Positions 10,697 through 22,965 of a stretch of DNA of 64,000 bases are shown here, piece by piece. Below the pieces are notes generated by a model. The model was not told the DNA's origin and did not search any database. It saw only the letters and a list, made by a program, of their open reading frames with translations. The first letter of the stretch is position 1. Each line of letters opens with the position of its first letter. A program made the translations under genes and the position numbers. Origin of the DNA: Solanum dulcamara (taxonomy: Eukaryota > Streptophyta > Magnoliopsida > Solanales > Solanaceae); contig NC_077241.1 in NCBI RefSeq assembly GCF_947179165.1, forward strand, positions 28,781,746 through 28,845,745. The letters are read 5' to 3'.

Positions 10697-12414
10697 CCCG
10701 ATTTTGCTCCATAAATTAATTAGATAAGTTATTATTCTATCAATAGGAGGTGGTTAATAACATAACTTACCTATTTGGGGCAGAAAAAACGAGTAACGCA
10801 TCAAGGAGGTTCCAAAGTTAATGTTCAGCAAGTTTGGGAAGCCATATGATAAGCTATGGCTTGATTCTCTTCTCCCACGTTTTTTCAAGGATTTGGACAT
10901 GTTATGAGGGTGTGAATAATGTGAATTTATGGTTTGGAGCAGCACCAAACAGACACCAAACAGTCCACACAGTTTCAGCGCGACTAGAGAAGTTCTGAGG
11001 CAAGTTTTGGCTAATTTCGGGAAAGGTAAGTCTTCCCCTTTAAATTTGGAATTTATGTGGTTTTTATGTAGGGTAATATATAACTTGAATACTTCTTGAA
11101 GTATAAAAAAGGTCGTGGAAATGCTCGACAATAGAAACAATCGAAAGTGAAGTCGTCGTAGTTAAATTGTAGTCGAAAGGGGGTGTTGTGCGTGTTGGGT
11201 GATGCTGCAGGTGTTTGGTGATTTGTTGCAGGGACTAAATGTATTTTAAAAGTGGTTTAGGTGCTGATGGTTTCATCCAAACGACCCCTCATTTTGTATA
11301 ATTAGAGGTTTTGCGAAACAAAGACTAGAAACCCTATTTTGGTATTACAATTTTCAGCAAGTCGGGTGGAGTTTATATTGTGTAATCTTTCCATGTTTTA
11401 CTTGTATATGAGCTTCAGGTTTTTGTTGTTGGTTGGCTGTAGTAATTATGTATGTAATTGGGAATTCGGATAGGGCACATTATAGGTGCTGTCCGATTTT
11501 CGTTAACGCCTTAACTAGTTAAGGAACTAGTCGAGAAGGCAAGCCAGGGAATGGGGTTTATGAATACTCTTAAGTAATGTAAAACACTGAAAGGTCTAAA
11601 GAGGTTGATGTTCGTATTGATTTCATTTTACCTAGGTTCACGGGATGACAAGGCGACCGGGATAAAAACTAACCCATAACAGGTATGTGAAGCTTTCTTT
11701 CGACATGTTTTTGGAATAAGTATGTAAAGCTTGTTCCTTCTCTCGGCATGTTTTTGGCATAAGTAGGTAAAGCTATTCTTATTTATTTTGGCATGTCTTA
11801 GATATAAGTTATAAATTATTTGTATATGGAACTTGGGGATAGTTCCATTCGTAAATCTCCGAGTACAGTCCATAATTCTTATCCACTTCGTAATGGTAGA
11901 ACTCCTATAATAGTTGAGCTATTGCCTTTCTAAGCATTATATAGGATAAAATCTAATATATGTAGAGCCTATAGACTCGTGTTCAATTCTAAATGCTATG
12001 GCTCTTAAGGTAGATGAGCTATCACCCTCAAGCCTTCTATACAGGAAATAGTAACCGGATGCAGAGGAAGCATGAACTATAACTCCTATTTGTTTCTTAA
12101 TATCGAAGTTTTTGAAGTAGTTGAACTGCTACCCTCGAGTCCCTATATGATGAATACTAATTGAATGTATGAGCTCCCATGCCTAAGAACTCTATAATGA
12201 CTAGTGTCTCTAATTGCATAAGCCATTTGGTATTACCTTAATAAAAGCCTAGGACTCTTGAGACTCTATCGATGTGGCCCCTAATAGAAGTTAGAGGATA
12301 TGTGAGATGATGATAGTTTTGATCCTCAAACGATAGTCCATGACGATTGTTGTACCGAATCTCAGATGATGAACTAATTGCATATGGTTCCTCGTTACTT
12401 TACTCGTGCAGGTT

Positions 12415-12850
12415 ATGAATACGTCACTCACCACATCCCATGAAGGGTCGGGCAGGATAAACTCATTGCGTCCCATGAAGGGCCAGGTAGGATAAACTCA
12501 CCACGTCCCATGAAGGGCCGGGCATGATAAATTCACTGCGTCCCATGAAGGGACGCGCATTATAAATTCACCGCGTCCCATAAAAGTCCGGGCATGATAT
12601 ATGATGAAATGATTATTTACCGCGTCCCATGAAGGGCCGGGCATGATAAATTTACCGCGTCTCATGAAGGGCCGGGCATGATAAATTCACCGCGTCCCAT
12701 GAAGGGCCGGGCATGATAAATTCACTGCGTCTAATAAAGGTTCGGGCATGATAAATTCACCGCATCCCATGAAGGGTCGGGCATGATATATGATGCAATG
12801 ATCATTCACCACATCTCATGAAGGGTTAGGCATGATAAATGATGAAATGA
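12415..12850 (+). repeat. Minisatellite, about 35-bp unit, 11 copies
   Basis: The unit reads approximately CACCGCGTCCCATGAAGG then GCCGGGCATGATAAATT, repeated about 11 times, with two or three copies extended to about 47 bp by ATGATGAAATGAT-like tails. The sister LTR holds only 5 copies (18635-18823). Each unit contains a short self-complementary core (CCC...GGG). It lies in the position occupied by other unit types in D and E3. Confidence 0.88.
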
Positions 12851-13616
12851 CATCTTCATTGAGTCCCTCACTGAGCGGCCGAATACAGTCTGTAGGCATG
12901 CGTGTGGAAATATAGTGACACACTTGTAGCACCAAGTCCCATAGCGGGCCAGGTATGGTATGTAACGAAGGTATACATGCCCTCATGTCATAAGATGCAG
13001 GTAGAGAAATTTGTTAGCTGTTATATTTATTTCCTGCATCCCTACTTCAGTTGTCAGCTCAGTTATGTATTGTTATGCTTTATATACTCATTACATATAT
13101 CGTACTGACCCCTCATTCTTCGGGGGGCTGCATTTCATGCCTGTAAGTACAGATGTTCAGTTTGGAGATCCGCCAACTTAGGGTTTCCACTCAACGATAC
13201 TGGGAGTGCTCCACTATTCCGGAGCCTAACTTTTGATACTAGTCATGTAATATGTATGTATTTAATTGTCCAGAGGTACGACGGGGGCTCTGTCTTGCCA
13301 TATGTTGCTGTTACTATTCTTAGAGGTCTGTAGACATATGTATATGTGGGTTGTTTATAAGTTTGTCTCGACTGTGCCTATACAACTGGTTTTAAATGTT
13401 TTTATATTATAGTAGCCTCGTCGGCTTGCGTGCCCTTTCAAGATATAATGTGAATGAAAAAGGCTACCTATACATGAAAAAGTTTTTAATTATTGAGCCT
13501 TTTGGGTATAGTGTCACATCACATACGGTTCAACTTAGGTGTAGCAGATAGATACTCATAGTAGGGGTCCAGGTTGGACCCTAGTCACGGCCTACGGGGT
13601 TGGGTCATGACAGGAG

Positions 13617-13627
13617 TGGTATCATAG
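13617..13627 (+). promoter_or_regulatory. E2 primer binding site
   Basis: TGGTATCATAG matches the initiator tRNA-Met complement with one change, 4 bases after the LTR end. Confidence 0.8.
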
Positions 13628-14977
13628 CAGTTCGTCCTTGGAATGTCTATAGACCATGTCTAGTAGAGTCTTGTTTATCGGTATGTTGTGCACCACATCT
13701 ATAAATAGGAGGGTACAGGACATTTAGGATATTACTTTCTTTCATATATAGAATCGTGCGATAGAGCTGAGTGGTAGGAAATGAAATTCCTCATACTAAC
13801 TTGGGATTTCAGTAGAAAGACAATATCGATAGAACAAAGTAACTGACGATATTGAAAGTTATAAAGCACGTAGGTAAGCAAAGGCACGAAGGACCTATGT
13901 CAGGTAAGGCATTGTAATACGATTGATATATAAAGCTGAAAAATAAAAGGAAAAGCATACAGGAAAGTGCAATAGGTGTAGTTTAAGTGGACATATGAGG
14001 AAAGTCCATTTTTATACTGCTAATTGTGGGAGCCCTGAGTGGGTGCGATATGAGATGATATGAATATATATGTGTGCCTTGTGAGGCATTGCTGGTATTT
14101 TCTGCGTGCAAGTATGGATATACTAAGAAATACAGAGAAAACTCTGTCCACATTTTTCTAGAAATAAAAAAGAGAATGAGATGTAGGGCTGTAGTATGTC
14201 TTGAAAGGTTGTGCTTACAACAATGACGAGATTTGACTAAATGAGTATAGATGACCTCGAGAAATGAGTTAATTGCTGAATTAATGGCAATAAAAACTAG
14301 AAGGTTGATATGGGTATAGTAGAATGAAGTTGGGAAGGACCTATAGGCCAAAGAAGACGACTTAGACAACACTGATCGATCGGGATAAAACAATATAGTA
14401 AGGCATCGCCTGAATTGATACATAGGGATAAACTATGACAAGTTATAGTTGAAAGATTTGCAGAACAACTGCTGCATTACGAGGTTATTAGAAGAATAAG
14501 TGGTATCCACCGGAATTAGGCTAGTGTTATGATGAAGCTCAAAACACAATCATCAAAGTATAAGTACTCTCGAGTGGAGAGTTTGAACCGATCATGGGCA
14601 CGAGCCAATTACTGATTGGGATGAATGGAATATGGCTTTAAATGCACTACTACATTACGGATGTTACTCGAGTACCAACTGTCAGATGAGATTTTATATG
14701 ATATATTGCGAAGTCCAAAGCACCCTATGGTTGTGCTAGGGGTTCTTATAAGAGCAATCAAACGTATGGATGATCTAACAGAAGATGTGGACATGGTGCA
14801 ATATGTTAAAAATGTTGGAGTAGAATCATTCGCGTGTGAATAGCTGAAAATAAACAGAGGATGACATGGGTACACCCTAAAAGGGGGGAAGTGGACAAGA
14901 GAAGTACAAGCGTAAGAGAAAATCAACTAACGCTATCATATATAAATGGGAACGCTTAACTTCAAACGAGCCATAAG
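13628..14977 (+). other. E2 untranslated leader region
   Basis: Begins with the conserved block around GTCTAGTAGAGTCTTG and continues through short GTGGGAGCCCTGAGTGGGTGC / TGTGCCTTGTGAGGC repeats near 14025-14095. These match the leaders of E3 (about 50760-50880), D (58040-58160) and, on the minus strand, C and A. The open stretches here (for example 13983-14423 minus) are antisense to the element and not conserved as protein. A plus-strand open stretch at 14625-14843 is listed separately. Confidence 0.6.
14625..14843 (+). pseudogene. Conserved short open stretch, unknown
   Basis: 72 codons from ATG, including LSDEILYDILRS and ENVDMVQYVK-like text. The same DNA occurs in E3 (about 52140-52360) and D (about 59130-59350), where stops or frameshifts break it, so only E2 has it open. 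I do not recognise a family. It could be a remnant of pol or of captured DNA, or simply non-coding text that happens to be open. It ends in TAG just before the 5S-like block region. Confidence 0.3.
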
Positions 14978-15085
14978 GGATAGATGCAATTATACCCGCA
15001 GTACTACACCGGATTCTGTCAAAACTCTGAAGTTAAGCGTGCTTGGGTGAGAGTAGCACTGGGATGGGTGACCCCTTAGGAAGTG
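14978..15085 (+). pseudogene. 5S rRNA-derived block in E2
   Basis: About 108 bp follow plant 5S rRNA from near its 5' end to GGAAGT, including AAGTTAAGCGTGCTTGGG (box A region) and GGGATGGGTGACC (box C region). The last ~12 bases of 5S are missing and no T-run follows. Same strand as the element. The 5' third is more degraded than the middle, where the Pol III internal control region lies. Confidence 0.85.
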
Positions 15086-15730
15086 AAAAAGGGAACGAAA
15101 CCAGTATGACAAAAAGAGATTGTAAGTGTGTATTAGTGCAATGGCACTTATGGAATAGAGTAAGCCAAGAGCAAAAAGGATTATGACTAAAATGGAATGC
15201 ACTTCATGCAAATAGCAAAAGAATAGTTGTGCGGCCTACGAACATTGGCATATTAAGAGTAAGGTCAAGGGATTACTCAATAAAAAGAAGTCGGTAATAG
15301 TAGTATGATAGCCACATTTAGAATCGATTAACAAAAAGTGTAAGATAATTCGAGGTAGAACTAGTAAGATATAATCGATATTAAGGGCAGAAGCCATAGT
15401 GGAGCCCTGATTTCGACTGAAGGAGATAAGCCGCTAGTATAGCGATGCTAAGGCATTTTCTGAATTTATCTAAGTACCTACACACGTTTGTGTAAGAATT
15501 ACAACATAATGTTTGGTAGTAAAATTGGAAAGAAGATTTGAGTAAAAGAGCAAGATAGCATAACTAAGGTGTTACAAGTTGAATTAAGAGGAATTGTATA
15601 ATAGCTTAAACAAAGTGGAGAATCAGAGGCTTGATAGCTTGTTATGGGGGATGGGAATCCCGACTTGGAAATGGAAGGCAATTAAGGTAGGTTATAGTCC
15701 AAGCTGAATGCACACTCTACGGAAGTATAA
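15086..15730 (+). other. E2 internal region after the 5S block, no gene recognised
   Basis: Shared with D (59598-60240) and absent from E3, where the 5S block runs directly into the chromodomain tail. No protein family is recognisable in either strand. Confidence 0.55.
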
Positions 15731-15734
15731 GTTT

Positions 15735-16070
15735 ATATGGGTTATGATGGATAAAGCTGCCTATGAGTGGGACCTACTATCCGATTTGAACCAATACATT
15801 CAGTTTTCACAGATCAATACTCAGCAAGTATATAAATAACCCTCCCAGAATATTTCCCGGGGATGAGGTCTATGTAACAGGGAGTTATCCTACGAGGGGC
15901 AACTTATTGTCATCCTGGATCGGCAGATTAAAAGGGGTGCGAACTAAGGACGTAGCTTTTGTCAAGGTGCCGTGGTGGAATAAGAATCATGAAGAAATAA
16001 CTTGGGAAATAGAAGAGGACATGAAACACAGGTATCCGTACCTATTTCCAAATGTCTACAGGTAAACCAC
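15735..16070 (+). pseudogene. E2 pol 3'-end relic with chromodomain
   Basis: A WVM-D fragment from the start of the integrase core (about 15738) is joined by deletion to the pre-chromodomain segment. The latter contains an ILDRQ-like block in a shifted frame, then TKDVAFVKVPWWNKNHEEITWEIEEDMK and RYPYLFP. The last part is the canonical end of the chromodomain and is better kept here than in other elements. Frameshifts separate the parts. Confidence 0.72.
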
Positions 16071-16172
16071 TCCTGGAACTCATATATTAATTACTTGGAT
16101 GAAAATGTATGTTATTGCAATAGAAGGGAATCTCCCTATAGTTTGTATAAAGTCTTAAGGGAAGTTTTATTC

Positions 16173-16208
16173 AACATTCGGGGACGAATGTTCTAAAGGG
16201 GGGAAGGA
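16173..16208 (+). promoter_or_regulatory. E2 hairpin and polypurine tract
   Basis: A perfect 8-bp-arm hairpin (AACATTCG/CGAATGTT, 16173-16192) is followed by AAAGGGGGGAAGGA (16195-16208) and the LTR start at 16209. Confidence 0.88.
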
Positions 16209-19200
16209 TGTTACACCCCCAAAATCTTGAGCTCGGAATGTCTCTTAAGTTCTTTAGACTTTATCATGTGAGCCGGATAAGCTACGACACTATCAAACAA
16301 TTTAAGGAAAGGCAAATGTGATACCCCATAGTAGAGAAGGTTGAAAATAGAGTCATAAGAATCCGAAAGGAATTGGAGGTCAAGTAATGGGTCGTAGGAC
16401 TCGATTTACCTATGTAATCTACTAACTTAGAAGTCTTACATACTTGAGCTACTTGAGGACATACCAAGCTTACGTAGCACGGATTACATAGGCTCTTAAA
16501 ATAAGATGAGATTATGAGCCCACGAGGAAGGGGAAAAGACGACACGTGGAAGACAATGGAGGAGAGACACATGGCCTCACCTCAAGCAAGAAGGTGACCC
16601 ACCTACTTAGGGTCAAGTAGGTGACCCACCTACTTGGTGGTGGGGGCCACAAGGACACGTGGCAGCCTAGGGATAAGGCATGGATTCGTGGCCCAATAGG
16701 GGCTGGACACGTGTCACCCTATGGGTATGACACGTGTCACCTACTAGGACCACATATATACATGTATATCATGTCTTAAGTTCAGTTCCTGCACTTAAAC
16801 TTCAGCAAACAAAAAGAAAAGCAAACCCTAGAATAAGAGAGAAAAATATGACGGCTTGGAGGAAACAAATAGGTAAGTCCCAATTTTGCTCCATAAATTA
16901 ATTAGATAAGGTATTATTCTATCAATAGGTTGTGTTTAATAACGTAACTTACCTATTTGATGCAGTAAAAACAAGTAACAACCAGCCACAACACTTCAGC
17001 CGCGTCAAGGAGGTTCCGAAGTTAATTTTCAGCAAGTTTGGAAAGCCATATGATAAGCTATGGATTGATTCTCTTCTCCCACTTTTTGTCAAGGATTTGT
17101 ACATGTTATAAGGGTGTTAATAATTTTAATTGAGTTTTTGGAGCAGCACCAAACGGATAGCAAACAGTCCACACAGTTTCAGCGCGACTAGAGAACTTCC
17201 GAGGCAAGTTTTGGCGAGTTTTGGCTAATTTCGGGTAAGGTAAGACTTCTCCTTTAAATTTGTACTTTACTGGGTTTTTTTTTAGGGTATTATATACCTT
17301 TTATACTGCTTGAAGTACAAAAAAGGTCGTGGAAATGCTCGAGAAAAGAAACAATCGAAAGCGAAGTCGTCGTAGTTAAATTGTAGTCGAAAGGGGGTAT
17401 TGTGCGTGTGGGGTGATACTGCAGGTGTTTGGTGATTTGTTTCAGGGACAAAAGGTATTTTAAAGGGGGTTTGGGTACTTATGGTTTCATCCACACGACC
17501 CCTCATTTCGTATAATTAAAGGTTTTGCGAAACAAAGACTAGAAACCTTATTTTGGTATTATAATTTTCAGCAAGTCGGGTGCAGTTTATATTGTGTAAT
17601 GTTGCCATGTTTTACTTGTATATGAGCTGCAGGTTGTTGTTGTTGTTATCTGTAGTAATTAGGTATTTAATTGGGAATTCGGATAGGGCACATTATAGGG
17701 GAGGTGCTGTCTGATTTTCGTTAACTCCTTAACTAGTTAAGGAACTAGTCGAGAAGGCGAGCGAGGGAATGGGGTTTATGAATACTCTTAAGTAATGTAA
17801 GACGCTGAAAGGTCTAAAGAGTTTGATGTTCATATTTATTTCATGTTACCTAGGTTCACGGTACGATAAGGCGACCGGGACAAAGACAATAGGTATGTGA
17901 AGCTTTCTTTTGGCATGTTTTTGGAATAAGTATGTAAAGCTTATTCCTTCTCTGGGCATGTTTTTGGCATAAGTAGGTAAAGCTATTCTTCTTTATTTTG
18001 GCATGTCTTAGATATAAGTTATAAATGGTTTGTATATGGAACTTGTGGATAGTTCCATTCGTAAAGCTCTGAGTACAGTCCATGATTCTTATCCACTTTG
18101 CAATGGTAGAACTCCTGTAATAGCTGAGCTATTGCCTTTTTAAGGCTTCTATAGGATGAAAGGTAATATATGTAGAGCCTATTGACTCGTGTTCACTTCT
18201 AAATGCTAAGGCTCTTAAGGTAGCTGAGCTATCACCCTCAAGCCTTCTATACAGGAAATAGTAAGCGGATGCATAGGTAGCATGAACTATAACTCCTATT
18301 CATTTCTTAATATCGAAGTTCTTGAAGTACTTGAACTTCTACACTCGAGTCCCTATATGATGAATGCTAATTAAATTTTTGAGCTCCCATGCCTAAGAAC
18401 TCTATAATGACAAGTGTCTCTGATTGCATAAGCCGTTTGGTATTACCTTAATTAAAGCCTAGGACTCTTAATACTCTGTCAATGTGGCCCCTAATGGAAG
18501 TTAGAGGATACGTGAGACGATGATAGTTTTGATCCTCAAAGAATAGTCCATAACGATTGTTGTACCGAATCTCAGATGATGAACTAATTGCATATGGTTC
18601 CTCGTTACTTTACTTGTATAGGTTGTTAATACGTCACTCACTGCGTCCCATGAAGGGGCGGGCAGGATAAACTTACCACATCCCATGAAGGGATGGGCAT
18701 GATAAATTCACCGCGTCCTATGAAGGGTCGGGCATGATAAATTCACCACATTCCATGAAGGGCCGGATATGATAAATTTACCGCATCCCATGAAGGGACG
18801 GGCATGATAAATGATGAAATGACATCTTCATTGAGTCCCTCACTGAAGGGACGAATACAGTCTGTAGGCATGCATGTGGAAATATAGTGACACACTTGTA
18901 GCACCAAGTTCCATAGCGGGCCAGGTATGGTATATAAGGAATGTATACATGCCCTCATTTCATAAGATACAGGTAGAGAAATTCGTTAACTATTATATTT
19001 ATTTCCTGCATCCCTACTTCAGTTGTCAGCTCAGTTATGTATTGTTATGCTTTATATACTCAGTACATATTTCGTACTAACCTTTCATTTTTCGGGGGGC
19101 TGCATTTCATGCCCGTCGGTACAGATGTTCAGTTTGGAGATCCGACAGCTTAGGGTTTCCACTCAGCGATTCTGGGAGTGCTCCACTATTGCGGAGCCTA

Positions 19201-19582
19201 ACTTTTGATACTAGTCATGTAATATGTATGTATTTAATTGTCAAGGGGTATGACGGGGGACTTGTCCTGCCATATGTTGATGTTACTATTCTTAAAGGTC
19301 TGTAGACATATGTATATGTGCGTTGTATATAAGTTTGTCTCGATTGTGCCTATACGGCAGGTTGTAAATGTTTTTATGATATGGCAGCCTCATCAGCTTA
19401 CATATCCTTTCATGATATGATGCTAATGAAAGAGGCTACATGTACGTGAAAAAAAATTCAACTATTGAGGCTTTAAGGTATAGTGTCACATCACACATGG
19501 TTCAACTTAGGTGTAGCTGATAGATACGTAGGGGGGGTCAAGGGTTGACCCTAGTCGCGGCCTATGGGGTTGGGTGGTGACA
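16209..19582 (+). repeat. E2 3' LTR (3374 bp)
   Basis: Begins TGTTACACC and ends GTTGGGTGGTGACA. It is collinear with 10026-13612 but carries 5 rather than 11 minisatellite units. G-boxes and a TATA-like box (about 16752) are present. An open stretch at 18874-19080 is part of the LTR and has its counterpart at 12902-13108; neither looks like a protein. Confidence 0.9.
18635..18823 (+). repeat. Minisatellite in E2 3' LTR, 5 copies
   Basis: Same ~35-bp unit as at 12415-12850, five copies, several with private changes. Confidence 0.85.
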
Positions 19583-22018
19583 TGATGCCATCACCCCCTT
19601 ATTACAACACATCATCATATATATACACATACGTACCCGGCCCTCTAGTGAGGGGCTCAGTGGACAATCCAGTTAGTTATACATGATAATGTACCTGGCT
19701 CGGTACTCGGTTAAAGAAGGGTTATAGTATACACGAGTAGAGTAGTGACTAACTATTTGCAATTTAAATCATATCAGAGACCCGACAGAACAAGAAAGTT
19801 AAGCTTTTGCCTGAGGACCTAAGTAGTGGTGTAGTCATCTCAAGTATCCTCTAAATGCCATTATGGGCTGTCTCAATTGTAATCTCGGGGACCCTAGACA
19901 TGTATTAACATAGGGCGAAATTGTTTATGGAATCAGAAATACTTGTTACTTATAGTCTTTAGGACGTAAAGCCTGTACATTTGTTATTTCTTTAATGTAT
20001 AAAAGTTTACAGGGAAATAGTTCAACTACTGTAGGAGTTCAATATTCAGAAGTAAATAAGAGATGTTTAAGAATGGAGTTACCCCGGAGCTCAGATCATA
20101 TTCAACTTACAGCTCAAACAAAGACATGCCTAAAAGAAGAAAGATAATAAGCTCTACATAGTCTGTACTTTCCTTCAAGTGATCTTCATATACATATTTC
20201 ATACCCGGCCCATTATGGGGATTGGTGAACCACTATGGCATCATAATCTCATTTTCTTACCAAATATATATCAAGGGAAATGAGAGATAGTTGTACGTAC
20301 TTATACCAAAACATGCCAAGAGAAAGCTTTACATATCTCTTGTGAGTTACTCTTTATTTCGTTTGCCTCGTTGTCCTTTTTGAACCTATTCAACATGAAA
20401 GTAGTACAAATATCAACCACTCTTAGCTTTTCAGCATCTTAGGTTGCACCTTAGTATTCATGGAATCTATTTCCTTGTTCATCTCCCCAACTAGTTCTTT
20501 AATTAGTTAAGGCGTTAATGAAAATTGGGCAGCACCTCCCCTATAACGTGCCCTATCCAAATTTCCAATTAGGTCCCTAAACACTACAGCCAAACAACAA
20601 CAACAACCTGCAGCATACATTTAAGCAATTCACACCAACAATATACAACATAAACTCCAAACAACTCGCTCAGAATTACGATATCAAAATAGGGTGTCTA
20701 GCCTTTATTTTGTAACACCTTTAATTATACGAAATAAGGGGTCATGTGTCTGAAACCAGAAACACCCACACACCTTTTTAAATACATTTAGGCCCTACAA
20801 CATCTCCTCACACACCTGAAACAGCACACCACAAGCCCAACACTTCACTTCGACGACAATTTAACTATAGCGACTACAATTTGGATTGTTTCCAACGTCA
20901 AGCATTATTATATCATTTTTAAATTTAAAGCAACACAAGGCATATAATACACTCCATAAAAATATCATAAAGTAAAAATTAATAGGAGAAATCTTACCTT
21001 ACCCGAAATTGGCCAAAACACTCCAAAACTGCATCTCGGAAACTTCTTGATGTGCTGAAATGGGGCGGACTGTTTGTGTCCCTTTTCCACTGCCCCAAAT
21101 TGTGATTTTATGTTATAAAATACTATTCTATAACTGTTTCACACCTTAAATAATTAATTCACGTAACAAAATCGGGCCATACCTTGGTAACCCCTCAAAC
21201 CCGTAGCTCTCTCCCTAGGTTTTCTAGATTCTTCTTTCAACTTTCTCCTACTTGTTTCAAGTGCAAAGCTGAAAATATGGTTCCATAGACATATTAATAT
21301 ACATATATACATATCCACATGGTTGAGGAACACCGTAGATAATTAATTCGTGAAGGAAAATTGGAAAACTTACCAGTAATTTTCAAAACCCATGGCTGCC
21401 TTTCTCTGACATTTTCTCTCTTATTTTGGTTGCTGGAGTTTTAGCTCCAAATGGAATAAGAATAACTTAGTATTCATCCAAATACATATATATATCCCTC
21501 TTTAGAAGGTGCCACGTGGCATCCCCCTAGGACGCCACCTAGGCTCATGCGGCGTATCACACGCCACTATATGGCAGCGGGGTCCACCCCCCAAGTAGGC
21601 AGGTGAGTTACCTACTTTCTTGTCACCTTCTTGCTTGAGGTGCTTGCTTGTCACTTGCTTGCTTCACTTTCATAAGTTCGGAAACTAGTTTTTGCTCACT
21701 CTCGTAGCTTTGTCATTTCACCTTATTTTAAGAGCCTATGTAATCCATGCTACACAAGCTTGTTATGTCCTCTAGTAGCTCAAGTATATAAGACTTTTAC
21801 ATTAATAACTTATGTATATAAATCGAGTCCTACGACTCATTACTTGGCCTCCAATTCCCTCTAGTTTTTTATGACTCCATTTCCAACCTTTTCTACTATG
21901 GGGTATCACATTCTCCCTTCCTTAGAGTTGTTAGATAGTGTCGTAGTGTATCCGGCTCATATGATAATGTCTAAGGAACTTATGAGATATTCCGAGTTTA
22001 AAAGTGTGGGGTGTAACA
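19583..22018 (-). repeat. B 3' LTR, segment 2
   Basis: Continues the LTR interrupted at 10025 and ends GTGTAACA, the reverse complement of TGTTACAC. Together the two pieces are about 3152 bp, close to B's other LTR (3174 bp). Confidence 0.88.
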
Positions 22019-22054
22019 TCCTTCCCCCCTTTAGAACATTCATCCCCGAATGTT
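22019..22054 (-). promoter_or_regulatory. B polypurine tract and hairpin
   Basis: TCCTTCCCCCCTTT (22019-22032) is the purine tract on the minus strand. AACATTCATCCCCGAATGTT (22035-22054) is the same hairpin with one arm mismatch. Confidence 0.85.
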
Positions 22055-22214
22055 AAACAAAACTTCTCTTTGCCCCTTATACAAATCGTAGGGATATTCT
22101 TTATTGTATTCATAACACATACTCCCATCCAAGTACTTAATATATGTGTTTCAGGAGTTAGGGTTACCTGTAGACATCGAGAATAGGTGCGAATACTTGT
22201 GTTTCATATTCTCT

Positions 22215-22478
22215 TCAGCTTCTCCAGTCATCCTCTTTTTGGTTTTGGGTTTGCATTAGTATCTTGATGGAAGGCACGTGTTTAGTCCACAATATTCTAG
22301 CTTGTCGATCTAAGATGGCGATAGGTTGTTCCTCACAGGATTCCATCTTCTGGACACCATCTATAGAATATACCCTGGGTGGCTCGTTAGTACCCTTGCG
22401 AAGCATCTCTATCTGATGGACTAGGCGTATAGTTTTTAAATGAGGTGGTAAGCTCAACTTACCAGCCACGTTGCTCAC
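22215..22478 (-). pseudogene. B chromodomain relic
   Basis: 87 codons without a stop: an SNVAGKLSLPPH start, the altered HPVFHVSML block (RLVHQIEMLRK), a GTNEPPRVYSIDG linker, then CEEQPIAILDRQ and WTKHVPSIKIL. It matches E1 and C more closely than A. The tail loses the W-E-x-E-x-D-M block. Non-functional without the rest of pol. Confidence 0.75.
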
Positions 22479-22839
22479 CTTATGAGTAACTTGATACAGT
22501 CTAATATATTCTGGGTTAAGTTCCCTTTTCTAGGTGACCCTGTTATAAACATCTAATCATCAATTTAAACTCTGTATGTCGATGTCGATTATCTGTATAT
22601 CATCTCTGCCGACTTTGGGCTTTTAGTCAATAACTTGCTTAATCCTATCAGGGCATTTTTAGCTTAGTCTTTCTAACGTCTACCCATCCAATAGAGGACT
22701 TACACATCTTGCTCTACCTGTCTTGTACGGGGCCATTGGGATACTAGTGTGGTAGCCATTATGGTAGGTAAACTTAATAAGTGGTGGACGATCATCCTAG
22801 TTACTCTTAAAGCCAACCATATAATAGTGTGCTCCCAAT

Positions 22840-22930
22840 CTCTTCTTGGACTGATCTCTAGACGTTAATCATCATTGAAGTCCCTCTATCTGAGATATTA
22901 GCTAGGGAAACCTCACGGAACCTTACTACC
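22840..22930 (-). pseudogene. B integrase core relic
   Basis: On the minus strand it reads SLANISDRGTS and then VQEEIGS, the 'SIISDRGTQF...FQ-ELG' region that holds the second catalytic aspartate of integrase. That Asp is still readable in SDRG. The sequence is interrupted by C immediately beyond, at 22970. Confidence 0.6.
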
Positions 22931-22965
22931 TCCATGTTCTATAACTCCACCTAATTTTAGCTGCA

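Larger units (their letters stand above)
10026..13612 (+). repeat. E2 5' LTR (3587 bp)
   Basis: Begins TGTTACACC and ends GGGTCATGACA, followed by GGAG and the primer site. It contains G-box sites, TATA, splice-donor leader, an 11-unit minisatellite (12415-12850) and the C-run/G-run stem-loop near 13109-13127. It is 213 bp longer than its partner at 16209-19582. Six extra minisatellite units of about 35 bp account for this. Confidence 0.9.
10026..19582 (+). mobile_element. E2: complete plus-strand LTR retrotransposon, non-autonomous
   Basis: LTRs at 10026-13612 and 16209-19582 enclose an internal region of only about 2.6 kb. It has a primer site, an untranslated leader, a 5S rRNA-derived block, and then a chromodomain relic joined to the purine tract. 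The integrase core seen in D is almost wholly missing here, so the text passes from a WVM-D start near 15740 straight into the pre-chromodomain part. Flanks are CGGTG (10021-10025) and TGATG (19583-19587), an imperfect 3-of-5 duplication. Inserted in B's 3' LTR. Confidence 0.88.

Noticed and set aside
12415..12850. Regular direct repeats that could suggest a CRISPR array
   Set aside because: Units are head-to-tail with no unique spacers, lie in an LTR and recur in its partner; the sequence is plant nuclear DNA.
13983..14423. 146-codon minus-strand open stretch as a gene
   Set aside because: It is antisense to E2's leader; the equivalent regions in E3 and D are open over different spans with different stops, as expected of low-stop AT-rich text.
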